Notes under the pieces: model-generated
What the model was told of the DNA's origin: nothing
What the model saw: the letters and a program-made list of their open reading frames with translations, nothing else
The model's database searches: none
Part shown: positions 8,632-19,503 of the stretch, one piece after another
Numbering within the stretch: position 1 is the stretch's first letter
How the letters are laid out: each line of letters begins with the position of its first letter
Position numbers and translations under genes: made by a program
Source: Panulirus ornatus
Taxonomy: Eukaryota > Arthropoda > Malacostraca > Decapoda > Palinuridae
DNA length: 64,000 nt
Reading direction: 5' to 3'
Assembly: GCF_036320965.1 (NCBI RefSeq)
Contig: NC_092228.1
Span: 15,669,307-15,733,306 of the forward strand

Positions 8632-10612
8632 CACATTGTTCCAATTCACTATATTCCTTGCACGCCTTCACCCTCCTGCATGTTCAGGCCCCGATCACTC
8701 AAAATCTTTTTCACTCCATCTTTCCACCTCCAATTTGGTCTCCCATTTCTCCTCCTTCCCTCCACCTCTTGACACATATATCCTCTTGGTCAATCTTTCC
8801 TCACTCATTCTCTCCATGTGCCCAAACCATTTCAAAACACCCTCTTCTTCTCTCTCAACCACACTCTTTTTATTACCACACATCTCTCTTACCCTTTCAT
8901 TACTTACTTGATCAAACCACCTCACACCACATATTGTCCTCAGACATCTCTTTTCCAGCACATCCACCCTTCTCCGCACAACTCTATCTATAGCCCACGC
9001 CTCACAACCATATAACATTGTTGGAACCACTATTCCTTTAAACATACCCATTTTTGCTTTCCAAGATAACGTTCTTGACTTCCACACATTTTGCAACGCT
9101 CCCAGAACTTTCGCCCCCATCACCACCCTATGATTCACTTCTGCTTCCATGGTTCCATCTGCTGCTAAATCCACTCCCAGATATCTAAAACACTTCACTT
9201 CCTCCAGTTTTTCTCCATTCAAATTTACCTCCCAATTGACTTGTCCATCAACCCTACTGTACCTAATAACCTTGCTCCCCGAATCAGCCACCAGCGCTGT
9301 ATCATCAGCGAACAATAACTGACTCACTTCCCAAGCTCTCTCTCATCCACAACAGAGTGCATACTTGCCCCTCTTTCCAAAACCCTTGCATTTACCTCTC
9401 TAACAACCCTATCCATAAACAAATTAAACAACCATGGAGACATCATGCACCCCTGCTGCAAACTAACATTCACTGAGAACCAGTCACTTTCCTGTCTTCC
9501 TACATGTACAAATGCCTTACATCCTTGATAAAAACTTTTCACTGCTTCTAACAACTTACCTCCCACACCATATATTCTTAATACCTTCCACAGAGCATCT
9601 CTATCAACTTTATCCACACATCCTCTACCACCTCTGAAACCACACTGCTCTTCCCAAATTTGATGCTATGTACATGCCTTCACCCTTCTCCTGATCCATA
9701 AATGCTAAATACAAATCCATTTGCTTTTCTAAGTATTTCTCACATACATTTTTCAAAGCAAACACTTGATCCACACATCCTCTACCACTTCTGAAACCAA
9801 ACTGCTCTTCCCAAGTTTGATGGTATGTACATGCCTTCACCCTTTCAATCAATACCCTCTTTCTTTTATGCATCTCCCACTCATTTGCATTGTTTCCCTG
9901 CAAAAATCGTCCAAATGCCTCTCTCTTCTCTTTCACTAATAATCGTACTTCTTCATCCCACTACTCACTACCCTTTCTAATCTGGCCACCTCCCACACTT
10001 CTCATGCCACAAGCATCTTTTGCACAAGCCATCACTGCTTCCCTAAATACATCCCATTCCTCCCCCACTCTCCTTACGTCCTTTGTTCTCACCTTCTTCC
10101 ATTCTGTACTGAGTCTCTCCTGGTACTTCCTCACACAAGTCTCATTCCCAAGCTCACTTACTCTCGCCATTCTCTTCACCCCAACATTTTCTCTTATTTT
10201 CTGGAAACCTCAACAAATCATCACCTTCGCCTCAAGATAATGATCCGACATCCCTCCAGTTGCACCTCTCAACACATTAACATCCAAAAGTCACTCTTTC
10301 GTGCGCCTATCAATTAACACATAATCCAATAATGCTCTCTGGCCATTCCTCCCTCTTACATACGTATACTTACGTATATCTCTCTTTTTAAACCAGGTAT
10401 TCCCAATCACCAGTCCATTTTCAGCACATAAATCTACAAGCTCTTCACCATTACCATTTACAACACTGAACACCCCATGTACACCAATTATTCTCTCAAC
10501 TGCCACATTACTCACCTTTGCATTCAATCACCCATCACTATAACCCGGTCTCATGCATCAAAACAACTAACACTCACTCGGTTGCTCCCAAAACACCTGC
10601 CTCTCATGATGT
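8415..10612 (-). mobile_element. RTE-like LINE copy D, degenerate, rearranged
   Basis: Minus-strand copy more diverged than A-C. From its 3' end: hairpin and 3' UTR (8415-8553), a (TA)n tract in place of part of the 3' UTR, then coding relics 8695-9327, 9324-9617, 9625-9936 and 10291-10527 that include FADDTALVADS and the YVLIDRR endonuclease motif. Relative to other copies it lacks the stretch after KSKVIRYSR (at about 9277) and roughly 600 bp at about 9858. It also carries an imperfect duplication of the GFRSGRGCVDQVF-coding region (9605-9690 and 9770-9850). All frames are broken. Confidence 0.85.
8554..8628. repeat. (TA)n microsatellite inside LINE copy D
   Basis: About 37 TA units replacing part of the 3' UTR. 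The natural UTR here is itself rich in ACATATATACATAC, so it probably arose by local expansion or deletion. Confidence 0.9.
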
Positions 10613-10735
10613 CAAACATATTCGCCAATTCCTGTGTTGATGAGGTAGTGTTTCAGAACAGAGGACTGAGCTTTAGAGGAAAACTATCCAAGTGGCCTCC
10701 TTCTCTGTTCCTTCTTTTGGAAAAATAACACTGGA
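10613..10735 (-). mobile_element. SINE-like element copy S2, 3' half
   Basis: Reverse complement of the SINE 3' half: TTCGCCAATTCCTGTGTTGATGAGGTAG (degenerate hairpin), AACAGAGGACTGAGC, then CCTTCTCTGTTCCTTCTTTTGG. The 5' half is missing. It abuts the 5' end of LINE copy D. Confidence 0.65.
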
Positions 10736-10744
10736 GGGAAGGAT

Positions 10745-11340
10745 TTATTATAATTGATCATTGTTGTCTGTGTTAGTGAGGCAGTGCCAAGAAACAGACA
10801 AAGAGAGATCTGTCCACTCACATACACATATACGTACATATACGCGCATACACATGTATATTTTTTTATCATTATTATACTTGATTACCATATCCCGCCT
10901 AAGTGAGGTAGCACCAGGAAACAGACAAAGAAAGACCCTTTCACTCATACACACATGTATATATACATATGCATTTACATATGAAATTATATACATATGT
11001 ATATACATTGTTATTATTATACTTGATTGCCGTTACCCGCGTCAGCGAGGTAACACCAGGAAACAGATGAAGAATGGCCTATCCACTCATATGCACATGA
11101 ATGCCCATACATGTACATATACATACATGTAAATGTCAACATATACACATATACATACATATTCATACACATAGACATATACATATATATACATGTACAT
11201 ATTCATACTTGTTCGCCATCATCCATTCTCAGCGCCACCCCACCCCACAGGAAACGGCATCACCACCCACTGCGTCAGATAAGTAGTGGCAGGAAACAGA
11301 GGAAGAAAGGCCACATCCTCTCACATTCATACATGAGTGT
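10745..11340 (-). mobile_element. cluster of three RTE-type 3'-end fragments
   Basis: Three head-to-tail minus-strand pieces start at about 10755, 10867 and 11010. Each opens with a TTRTTRTACTTGATTGCC-like segment, the reverse hairpin (CCGCNTNAGTGAGGTAGC or a variant), then CCAGGAAACAGACAAAGAA and a run of ACATATACATAC-type sequence. The last one also carries the second internal hairpin at about 11265. These look like severely 5'-truncated old insertions of the long-UTR type. They have no coding sequence. Confidence 0.65.
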
Positions 11341-11435
11341 CACACACACAAACACACTTATCGGTGTTACCAGACTATGCCTGCATGAGGTTACTCCATG
11401 ATTGAAATGTCACCTTTGGCCTTGTACTGTTGTTA

Positions 11436-11545
11436 CTGGACAAAAAAAGTGCAATCTTATCAAAGAACTTCTCATTCCAAAGGATTCCACCATTTTCCTT
11501 CTACAGATTATAGTGCAGCCTTTCAGCTGCATGAGTCCCATAAAA
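11436..11545 (-). repeat. dispersed repeat family X, copy 1
   Basis: Its reverse complement aligns by eye with 48718-48800 through shared blocks: GCTG(A)AAGGCTGC, TAGCAGGAAAAT-like, AGTTCTTTGATAAGATTG. Related copies are at 25915, 47310 and 48718. The class is unknown and no coding potential is seen. Confidence 0.45.
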
Positions 11546-11569
11546 TGGATCATAGCATTTTGTGTAATA

Positions 11570-11774
11570 TGTATTTTTTTCATGCTTGCTGTTTGCCACA
11601 TTAGCGAGGTAGTGCAGGAATAGACAAAGAAAGGCCTATATCCTTTTAGCTGTTGTGTCTAATGCACTGAAACAATAGCCCCCTCTTCACAACCAGGCCC
11701 CACAGACCTTTCTCAGGTTTCTCTCAGCTGCCTCACATGCCCTTATTCAATCCATTGGCAGCACATCACCCTTG

Positions 11775-11775
<1 letters not shown>
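11570..11775 (-). mobile_element. RTE-like LINE 3'-UTR fragment
   Basis: Contains the reverse hairpin (CCACATTAGCGAGGTAGTGC), then GTGTCTAATGCACTGAAAC, ACCAGGCCCCACAGACC, CTCACATGCCC and TTCAATCCATTGGCAGCAC, the order expected for the long 3' UTR read backwards. It ends in (TA)n where coding sequence would begin. Confidence 0.7.

Positions 11776-11819
<44 letters not shown>
11776..11819. repeat. (TA)n microsatellite
   Basis: About 22 TA units at the truncated end of the preceding LINE fragment. Confidence 0.95.
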
Positions 11820-11821
<2 letters not shown>

Positions 11822-12870
11822 GTATTTATTCACTCATGTATTTATCCAAAAATAGAGAAATACGTAGATTTTTCTGCCCTGGGGTCAGATCCAAGATCAT
11901 TATTAATTCATGATTCATTTCATAAGCATATTGATTTTCTTTAGTATGTTTATGTACATATATGTTAATCTTTATTATTGATATGAAAATTTGTTTCTCA
12001 TATATCGAGCCTTTTGCTGCAAAATTAAGAAAAAGTTTTCGAAAATCAGCCAGTACCTAAGAAAAGCAAAAGCTCATAAGAAATTATACTGCAGTCCTTC
12101 ATGCGATAATATATTGTTACTTTTCTTGACCTCCCCATTTGTAGATGATTAATGTGTTGATATCCATTGTTTAGTTCATCATCAGGTAGTGGTAATATAC
12201 TCTTATAAATATGATTGTTCTGATTGCCATGAGAACAAAAAGGGGGATTGTAGTTGTTAAATACTTTGAAAAGTGATCTGCAAAAGAATGGTTACATGAA
12301 ATTTTGTAGTTGGTTATGAGCTGGAATTTTTCTGGATATGATGTAGTACCAAGTATGGATGGACTTTATGTTAATAAGTAGTCATTAGTATACTGCCTCT
12401 GATAATCATAAATGAAAGCTTCTCCGATGTTTGCAAAAGTTTAGCAAATGTAATTTTAGTGATAAGAGAAAGATGTTTAAAGTTATTGTGAGATTTGCTA
12501 CATATTTCACTGGCAATTTGCATATCTATGAGTGCTTTCTTGAGTTTTATAAGTTTCACAGTGCTCTATAAACATCTTTTCAAAGCATTTCCTAGGACAG
12601 TATAATGTATGGTAATGCCAAATGACAAAAGTATTATGGTCTGTATACTAGTGCAAATGACCGTTTGTCTTTGTCAGTATTTCCAACAATTTGCTCACCT
12701 AAAGTGCTACTACAGGGTTAGGTTGCCTCAGCAGAAGCTTCCAGGTTGCCTTCTTCAAACACACTTGTAGTTTGCTCCATCCTCACTCCTTATTGGGTTC
12801 TTTCCCAGATATTTTCCTTTTTTTTTTTTTTTCCCCTCCCAGATGCTAACTGTCTTTTCCAGATTTTTCC
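11820..12870. other. AT-rich intergenic DNA, nothing recognised
   Basis: No frame longer than about 60 codons, no recognisable transposon motif and no tandem structure apart from a T-run near 12815-12831. Confidence 0.5.
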
Positions 12871-12873
12871 CTC

Positions 12874-13089
12874 TTAAGATGCCAGCTGTCTTCCATTTGC
12901 ACTGCTGCCTTCCAGCTGGCTTCTTTTTTTCTCTTTTTTTTCATGTCTCCTATCCACATGACCAAACCACCGAGAACATTTTCTCTTAACTAGTCTGTGT
13001 GGCACCACACCCCATATCTTATTTACTCTGACATTCCACATATAAGTAGTTGACCAGTACTTACTCCAGCACCTTTGCTGATACCACAT
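12874..13089 (-). pseudogene. possible C-terminal fragment of a LINE polyprotein (different family)
   Basis: A 71-codon frame contains WNVRVNKIWGVVPHRLVKRK followed by RWFGHVDRRHEKKEK. The W(F/L)GHVxR pattern recurs at the C-terminus of RTE-like and related non-LTR polyproteins, but the surrounding residues differ from the main family here. The short length and lack of other motifs keep this tentative. Confidence 0.35.
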
Positions 13090-13283
13090 GCATCGTATAG
13101 TGAGTTAATATTAGCAGCTCCATTCCACGTCCATGTTTAACACCTGTAGGTTAGGGTTGGCAAAACTATGGTGTCCTTTAGTTCTTTTGGTAGTTAGCTG
13201 TTTATCAGTTCTGTAGAAAACATCTGTTGTGCTTAAGCCTACTATTAGAATGCAGCATCTTGAATGGCAGACAAAAGCAAATG

Positions 13284-13526
13284 TTATTCTAAAGGCATGC
13301 TAAAGTCATTGTGGATAGCTCTCTTATTCAAGGTATGAAAGGAGGCAAATGTATTGTTGCATCTTGTTTCTGTAGAGTACATTGGGATGTTGGCTGCAAG
13401 TTTTAATTCACTTTTTATTAACTGCTGGCCATCTTTTTTGTTTACAATTTCACATACATCTTTGAAGACTTTGAAGCAGTCCTTTTGTGATAAAACTAGC
13501 TTTTGTAAAGTTTCTTTGTGGGTCAT
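13284..13526 (-). other. 80-codon open frame of unknown nature
   Basis: The predicted product is Lys/Ala/Asn-rich (MTHKETLQKLVLSQKDCFKV at the start) with a regular helical look and ends FSMPLE. It stands out against the stop-rich surroundings. It may be a fragment of a transposase-like or host protein or a chance frame. I cannot assign it. Confidence 0.2.
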
Positions 13527-13529
13527 TTT

Positions 13530-15425
13530 TTAGTGAATGAATGTGAATACTGATTATCTACTCAGGGGTTAGCCTGAATTGGTAAAAGAGCACAGTTTTG
13601 ACTGAATTAAATGGAGATGTGTGCTTATGTTTCCCCTAGCTGAAATTCACTTGCCTTTTGGTGAACCCTTAAGAAATTTTATTGTTTGTTCCAACTTCAT
13701 CCCTCAGTTTAAGGATGTGAAGCTTAGTAGCAGTAACCATAGTCCATGGTCATTTAGATGTACGTACAAGATTGTATATTGAGCCGCATGCTTATTTAGG
13801 GGAAAATGATTGAACTGAATATTTTCTTTCATTTTAAAGTCACTGGATACCTATATTTCTGAGGGACCACATTCAAGGCTGGTGTACCAATTTGCTGCCT
13901 ACATTTTGATAACATTTTACAGGTTCATCACCAGAATCTACCACCTCACCAGTTAGATGTACATAAAAACTCCTCCTCCTTTGTCATTATTACTGGCCCT
14001 TAGCAGATGTAGATATCTGCAGGATATGCATCATAGTTGCCTCATAGACAGGGTATTTTCATTTTGTGAAACAAGGACTTTTTGATTTTACCTGATGTAG
14101 TATTGGTGAATTTATTGTTCATATGATAGACTCTCAACTGATAGTTAATACCACAAAGATAGTAGTGTCTTTAGTATTATTGAACTTTATGTATTTCATT
14201 CTCTTTTTTATCTTGTATCATTCTGGTTAGCTCAGCAAGAACCAGGCAGAGGATTTGACATCTGTTTTGGGCATAGCATTCAGGTAGTCTCAATTTTGGA
14301 GCTATTATCCACAGTGCCTCCTCAGGTTCTTCAGACACGCATGCATTCAACCAAAGTAAATGCCAGTTGTTTTATACTGGATAAAGAATATAGTCCTTTA
14401 TTCCATATTACCTGGTGCCTTTAATGCTTTCCATGCAGGACCTGATGTTCATCCTCATCACACATTCATGTGGAACTCAGTTTTAAGTAGTCTAAACCTC
14501 ATGCCTTTTAAAAGCTCACCAATGGCATTTCCATGACAACATAGGTTGTAAGGGTCAATATCACATGGTTATCCATATAAAAAGATTATACCTCATGGTT
14601 TGTTACTCATTATCATCAATAATTTGTTTACATCCATGCCTCAGTCTTTATACAGTTGTGATAGATGAACAGATTGTGTATCATGTTAGGAAGAATATTA
14701 CACACTTGCTGAGTGCATAATGTAGTGACATTGGCTTTGAAACAGCACTTGTTTATCAAAGGCTTTACTGTATAGATATCTCACCCACCTTCCACCACCA
14801 CCAGCCATATATTAAGTTTATTTTAGTTTGTTTTTTCATTGTTTTAGAGCTGCTTAAGAGTGTTTTACTTTGCTTTGTTTTGCTGGCAGTGTATAGATTG
14901 AGTGTAGGCTGCTAATCTGTTTTGTATGTCAGTGGGTAGAATGTAAGCAATTGCCTCATCCACGTGTATTTGCCTCTGTCAACATTGTTTTATAGTTCTG
15001 CTTTTTATTTTCTCAAGGTTATTGCCAAAATGTAGACTTTAGATTCTTCATGTAATGCTAGTCATATGGGTGAATATTAGTTTTGCCATATTCTGCATAG
15101 AAGGGGTTAAGGAGCTTAGAAAAATTTTAAGTTCACTTTTATTGATATATCAGTTTTTTTTTTATACCTGCTAATAACTAATAATGATTTATAGAACTGC
15201 ACTGCCCCCTGCTGGTCTTGGTCAGTTATTTTTTTTTTACTGAACTGAACTTTAGTTGTTTAACCTTTAGATAGCAATCAGCATTTATTGATGTTCTCTT
15301 AGGAAACAGCAGTCATCAGTTGATGTGCTAAATTTTCTCACCTCTGTTTTCTTATTTAGTTGACATATTTTACCGTTAGGAGCCTATAGGGGTCTTGCCC
15401 ATTGCTAAGAAGGCCTGGGAATTTT
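13530..15425. other. AT-rich intergenic DNA, nothing recognised
   Basis: No supported coding, RNA or transposon feature. Only short homopolymer T runs are visible. Confidence 0.5.
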
Positions 15426-15429
15426 TTTC

Positions 15430-16145
15430 CTTAGTACCATTACAACCACCATTTTAAGTGCACTGCAATACACCTGAAGGTCATGTGTACATGTTCAGCC
15501 CACAGAAAATGCTTAGTTGGGAGAATGACCTAAGTTATCAGGGGGAACACTTATGATGTGTATTACTTGGTGAGGAGGGTGAAGAAGAATGATATGGGAA
15601 ATATGAAGGAATAAATGACTTAGAAATTGATTAAATGGGGGATTACATGAGAAGGAAGGGGAGGCATTCCCAGTAAAATAGTTTTAATGGAAGAAATTAC
15701 CCAACAGTTGTACCTAATTTTATCTATGTAATCCTTCTTTCTATCCCATGTACCTCTACAGCTACTATTATAAGTGCATGGGCATTCACCTATGGGTTAT
15801 GTCTACATGGTGATAATTTGGCAAGTGCTTAGTTTTTGGATGACCTAAGTTATGAGGAACACTCATGATACATATCATTAAGTGAGGATATAGAAGAAAT
15901 GTGACAAAATTGGTGACTCAGAAATTGATTATAATGAATAACCTAAGTTATCAGGAGAAAGACTTATGTTATGTATCACTTGGTTAGGAAATTGAAAAAG
16001 ATTAGTATGAGAAATGTGAAGAAATTAATGACTTAGAAACTGATTTCTTTAGTGGGAGATAACTTAAGAAGAAAGGGAAGGTATTCCCAGTGAACTCATG
16101 CTAATGAAAGAAGTTGCATAACAGTAGTGCCTAATTATTCCGTAA
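15430..16145 (+). repeat. diverged local tandem duplication (about 200-300-bp units)
   Basis: Three imperfect units share ordered blocks. TAAGTGCAYNGNNATWCACCT occurs at about 15455 and 15770. GACCTAAGTTATNAGG occurs at 15524, 15840 and (AACCTAAGTTATCAGG) 15944. TGACTTAGAAAYTGATT occurs at about 15617, 15913 (TGACTCAGAAATTG) and 16029. The pair GGNATTCCCAGT...TAATGRAAGAA occurs at about 15665 and 16080. The units have drifted, so the duplication is old. No open frame is conserved among them. Confidence 0.65.
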
Positions 16146-16264
16146 TGCTGTGATAATGGAGGGTTTTGGTAGCAGGTGATAGGTAAAAACTTAGCATATT
16201 TCCAAAGAAACTTCACTCCAGTATTTCCCTCATGCATGCCAGTCACCTAATCTCCTCATACTTA

Positions 16265-16500
16265 TGTGTAGTGTGAAGGGTATGATATTTTTACACAACC
16301 CATCGTATTCTTCAACAACACAGTGCTTATTTATGAAATGAGAGTAGAATTTTCAGTCTAAATTAGGAATTGAATCCATCAGTACTCATGCTTGACAGTC
16401 AATCTTTCTCAGACAATTTTTGTGTGAAATGTGTAATATTTTTAGATTTATGAATGTTTTTCCACCAACACGGTGTCTGTGTGTGAATTGAGAGTACAGT
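16265..16500 (+). repeat. imperfect direct duplication, about 80-bp units
   Basis: The segment at about 16268-16352 (GTGTGAAGGGTATGATATTT...CAACACAGTGCTTATTTATG...GAGAGTAGA) resembles the one at about 16420-16500 (GTGTGAAATGTGTAATATTT...CAACACGGTGTCTGTGTGTG...GAGAGTACA). Confidence 0.5.
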
Positions 16501-16825
16501 AAGGAAACAAGCTTAGAAGAAAAGAATTATTTTCCTTTCTTTCTTTGTTATCAGGAGCCCTCAAACGTCATTCACACTCATTCCAGGCACTCACTTAACA
16601 TAGGACTGGGCCTGCAAAAAGATAATAATCTAACTTTTTAAGAAATTTCTTTTACATTTGGATGCTGGTCTGTCATTTCAGAGGGAAAAAGACTTTAGAT
16701 TTTTAATATGTTGTGCATTATGTGATGGAATTTGGGCCATGCCCAGCATTGAAGGGTTAAAGCTCACTTGTATTGTATCATCTTGATGGCTTGGTAAAGA
16801 TTGGGATTAATATTGGCTTTTGATA

Positions 16826-16847
16826 CTAGGGCTTTCAAAAGCCCTAG
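16826..16847. repeat. perfect 10-bp inverted repeat (hairpin)
   Basis: CTAGGGCTTT and AAAGCCCTAG are separated by two bases. It is isolated, with no adjacent gene or TSD, so function is unknown. Confidence 0.7.
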
Positions 16848-16849
16848 CT

Positions 16850-18345
16850 TTGCAACTGATGTCCACAGTGTCTCTTCATATCCCTCAGGCACTGAGATGG
16901 GTTAAGTTGAGGCAGACAAATAAAGTACAGGATAAGGAAAAGATTGCCTGTACTCCATGTTTCATGAAGTTAAGGAACTATAAAAAAAATTTCAATTATT
17001 TATTTATGGGATTTATGAGTTTTTGATAATTAGATTTTTGGTTATTCTATGTCTCCGCTGAATGCAAATTTTCACATGTTATGGTAACATTGAGCTATCT
17101 GCATTTATAGTGATTTACTCAGGATAATGCTTTGAAGCCATCACCCTCTTTGCAGAATTCATTTGATAACCCAGAATAAGGGGAAATCTTTTTAACATTT
17201 AGTTTTAAGTGCTTCATGTCATGAAACATGTTTTAGAAGGTTTTACTGCAGTTTTCTTTACTAATCGAAATAGTATTTGTCTTTTCGCTTAGAGGATGAA
17301 ACCAACTCGAGGTTATCCTTGACACTCTTTGATTTTAGTTTATGATCAGTAATAAAGTAATCACTGCCAGATCTATAATATCCACAGCAAGTAGTATAGT
17401 ATAGTTTCATTGTTTTCAGTGACCTGAACTTTTTTTTAGGTTGCAGTATGCACTATTATTTTTTCATAAGATTCAGGTGATTGATTTGGCAGTCAGTTTT
17501 TGTGGATCAATTTGATATGATAAGTTTTTTATTTTGTCTTTATAAGTTATTCCTATTTTTGAGAATCTTCAAGACCATTAAGGCAAAAAAAACAATTTAA
17601 TGAATTAAAGCCTGACTTTAAGGACTAGAAATTATAGTCATAGTTGGCATGTTCAGCTGATAGCAGATTTTTAATCCTTACAGACAGTTCAAAGAATGCT
17701 TGAGGAATAACTAGATGAATATTTTCAAAGGGTTTCTTGGGCACATATGCCTCACTGTAAGGTTGGGTTATGGGATGGCATTGTTAAGATTGGTCTGAGG
17801 TTGGAATTCAGATGGTTTTTCTCCTTTGTCATTTAATTCTCTTCATTCTCTATGGAGAATTGTTCGCAAGAAAAGGGAAATTTTGCATTTCTTATGCAAT
17901 ACTTTGTAGCGAGAGGGAAAAGAAATAATGACATTTAAGATTTTTCTTCTGTTATTGAAATACCTAATTCATGAAAACAGTTTAGATTTATTATAGATCA
18001 TCCACTCCTGAACAAGTTTTTAGAATTGCACATTTTAAGAGGGAAGCTGTTAGGGCTATACCAAAAACCATTCCAGTCTCAGTTCGTAGTGCATGTAAAC
18101 ATGAAAGATGATATTTCAAGTTTCACATGAAACCTTTTAGATTTTCCCTTATTTAGATCAAGAGTGGCTTTTTTTTTAGAGTTCCTGTTGAAGGGTCTTT
18201 TCAGTGTTAATGAAACATTCAGAGTGTTTCTTCAAAAGGCAAATTAGAATTTGTTTTTTCTGGAGGACATTTCATGTTTCAATGATAACAAAGACACTGT
18301 TGAAGCATTTCAGTTTTTGTTTTAAGGTGTTTTGAGGGCCTGAAA
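16850..18345. other. AT-rich intergenic DNA, nothing recognised
   Basis: No supported gene or mobile element. The only open frames are short and lie in A/T-rich composition. Confidence 0.5.
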
Positions 18346-18347
18346 TA

Positions 18348-18693
18348 CAGGGGTTCCCCACCTTATGAACGTCCAACCTACTGATACTTGTACTTGCAAA
18401 TGAGCCTCAAAAAAGCAATAGCATGGAATTCCTAGTGTGACATACAATCAATTACTCATACTTATGATCTGTTGAACTACATAAATGGGCATATTTTCTC
18501 AATAAATGTTGCTTAATATGATGATTTATGGAATATATTTACTTGAGAATACAGTATGATGTTGAATACATACTTACATTTAGGTATAGGTATTTACTCT
18601 AATTTTATGCCTTTCTGTACATTTTCTGACATGAAAAATTCCTCTTATGAACAGGTTCAGGAACTTAATCTGTTCATAAATTAGGAACCCCAT
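18348..18693. mobile_element. candidate pogo/Tigger-like MITE
   Basis: The left end is TA then CAGGGGTTCCCCACCTTATG. The right end reads GTTCATAAATTAGGAACCCC then ATGGTA. The ends form inverted repeats of about 20 bp (GGGGTTCC..NTTATGAAC). The 5' TA-CAG pattern is typical of the pogo/Tigger group, which duplicates TA. The right boundary (ATGGTA instead of CTG-TA) is slightly degraded. The 346-bp interior has no transposase frame, so it would be non-autonomous. Confidence 0.6.
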
Positions 18694-18699
18694 GGTATC

Positions 18700-19020
18700 T
18701 GTCTTGAATGTTACATAGAATAGCTCTAACCTTTTCTACATTTTAGATCTCATTTTTCAGAATATCCTCCAATGAATATATTGAGTAATCCCTTAACTAA
18801 ACAACAAAAGATAATAAAAGCAAGGAAAATTGTCAAAATAGCTCACAATCTAAGAGTACCTGTGCCCTTTTTTTTCCAAAGGTTCTAGTTATTATATATT
18901 ATAATTCTGTTATATAATGCAAATGGCAGCTAAGGAGAATGATCTTATTCATCAAGCAAGACATGCAATGAGTGCTTCAAACTGGCTCTGGCATCATGGC
19001 AAAATTTTATTGTAGGTACT
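18700..19020. other. AT-rich DNA, nothing recognised
   Basis: No gene or repeat assigned. Confidence 0.45.
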
Positions 19021-19024
19021 CAAA

Positions 19025-19440
19025 GATGTGTATTCCTCCTTCTTCTTTCAACCTCTAACATATAGTATACCCAATTAGTCAGCCTCTCTTCACTCATCCT
19101 TTCCATATATTCAAGCCATTATAGCACCCATATTTTCCCTATCACCACCCTTCTCTCTTATCTGTCATTTCTTACTCAGTCATCCCCCTTCATGCTATAT
19201 ATTGTTCTCAGGCTTTTCCTTTCCACTATCTCCACACACTTTTGTACTTCATTGATCTATGGTCCATGTCTAACATCCAAACAATACCATTTGAATGTTC
19301 ATACTGTACCTACAAACGTACACATTTTTGCTTTACAGACTGTGAAATCTATTTTCACACACTCCTCAGTGATCCCAGGAATATAGCCCTATCCCCTTAC
19401 TTCATTTCCTATGATTCCTTCCACTGTTAGGTCCACTTCC
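19025..19440 (-). mobile_element. ancient RTE-like LINE relict
   Basis: On the plus strand it reads CAGCCTCTCTTCACTCATCC, TATATTCAAGCCATTATAGC, CATATTTTCCCTATC, TACAAACGTACACATTTTTGC, CACTCCTCAGTGATCCCAGG, matching in order (but heavily mutated) the reverse complement of the C-terminal coding region in copies E and F. The frame is destroyed. Copy E inserted next to it, so two generations of the family lie side by side. Confidence 0.7.
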
Positions 19441-19454
19441 TTGTACATAGCTCC

Positions 19455-19458
<4 letters not shown>

Positions 19459-19486
<28 letters not shown>
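19459..19486. repeat. (TA)n microsatellite
   Basis: Short TA tract immediately before the poly-T tail of LINE copy E, and the probable target of that insertion. Confidence 0.9.

Positions 19487-19503
<17 letters not shown>

Noticed and set aside
10745..11340. CRISPR-like array (regularly repeated GAGGTAGC/CCAGGAAACAGAC motifs)
   Set aside because: Repeats are irregularly spaced, diverged, and correspond to LINE/SINE 3' ends in a eukaryotic genome.
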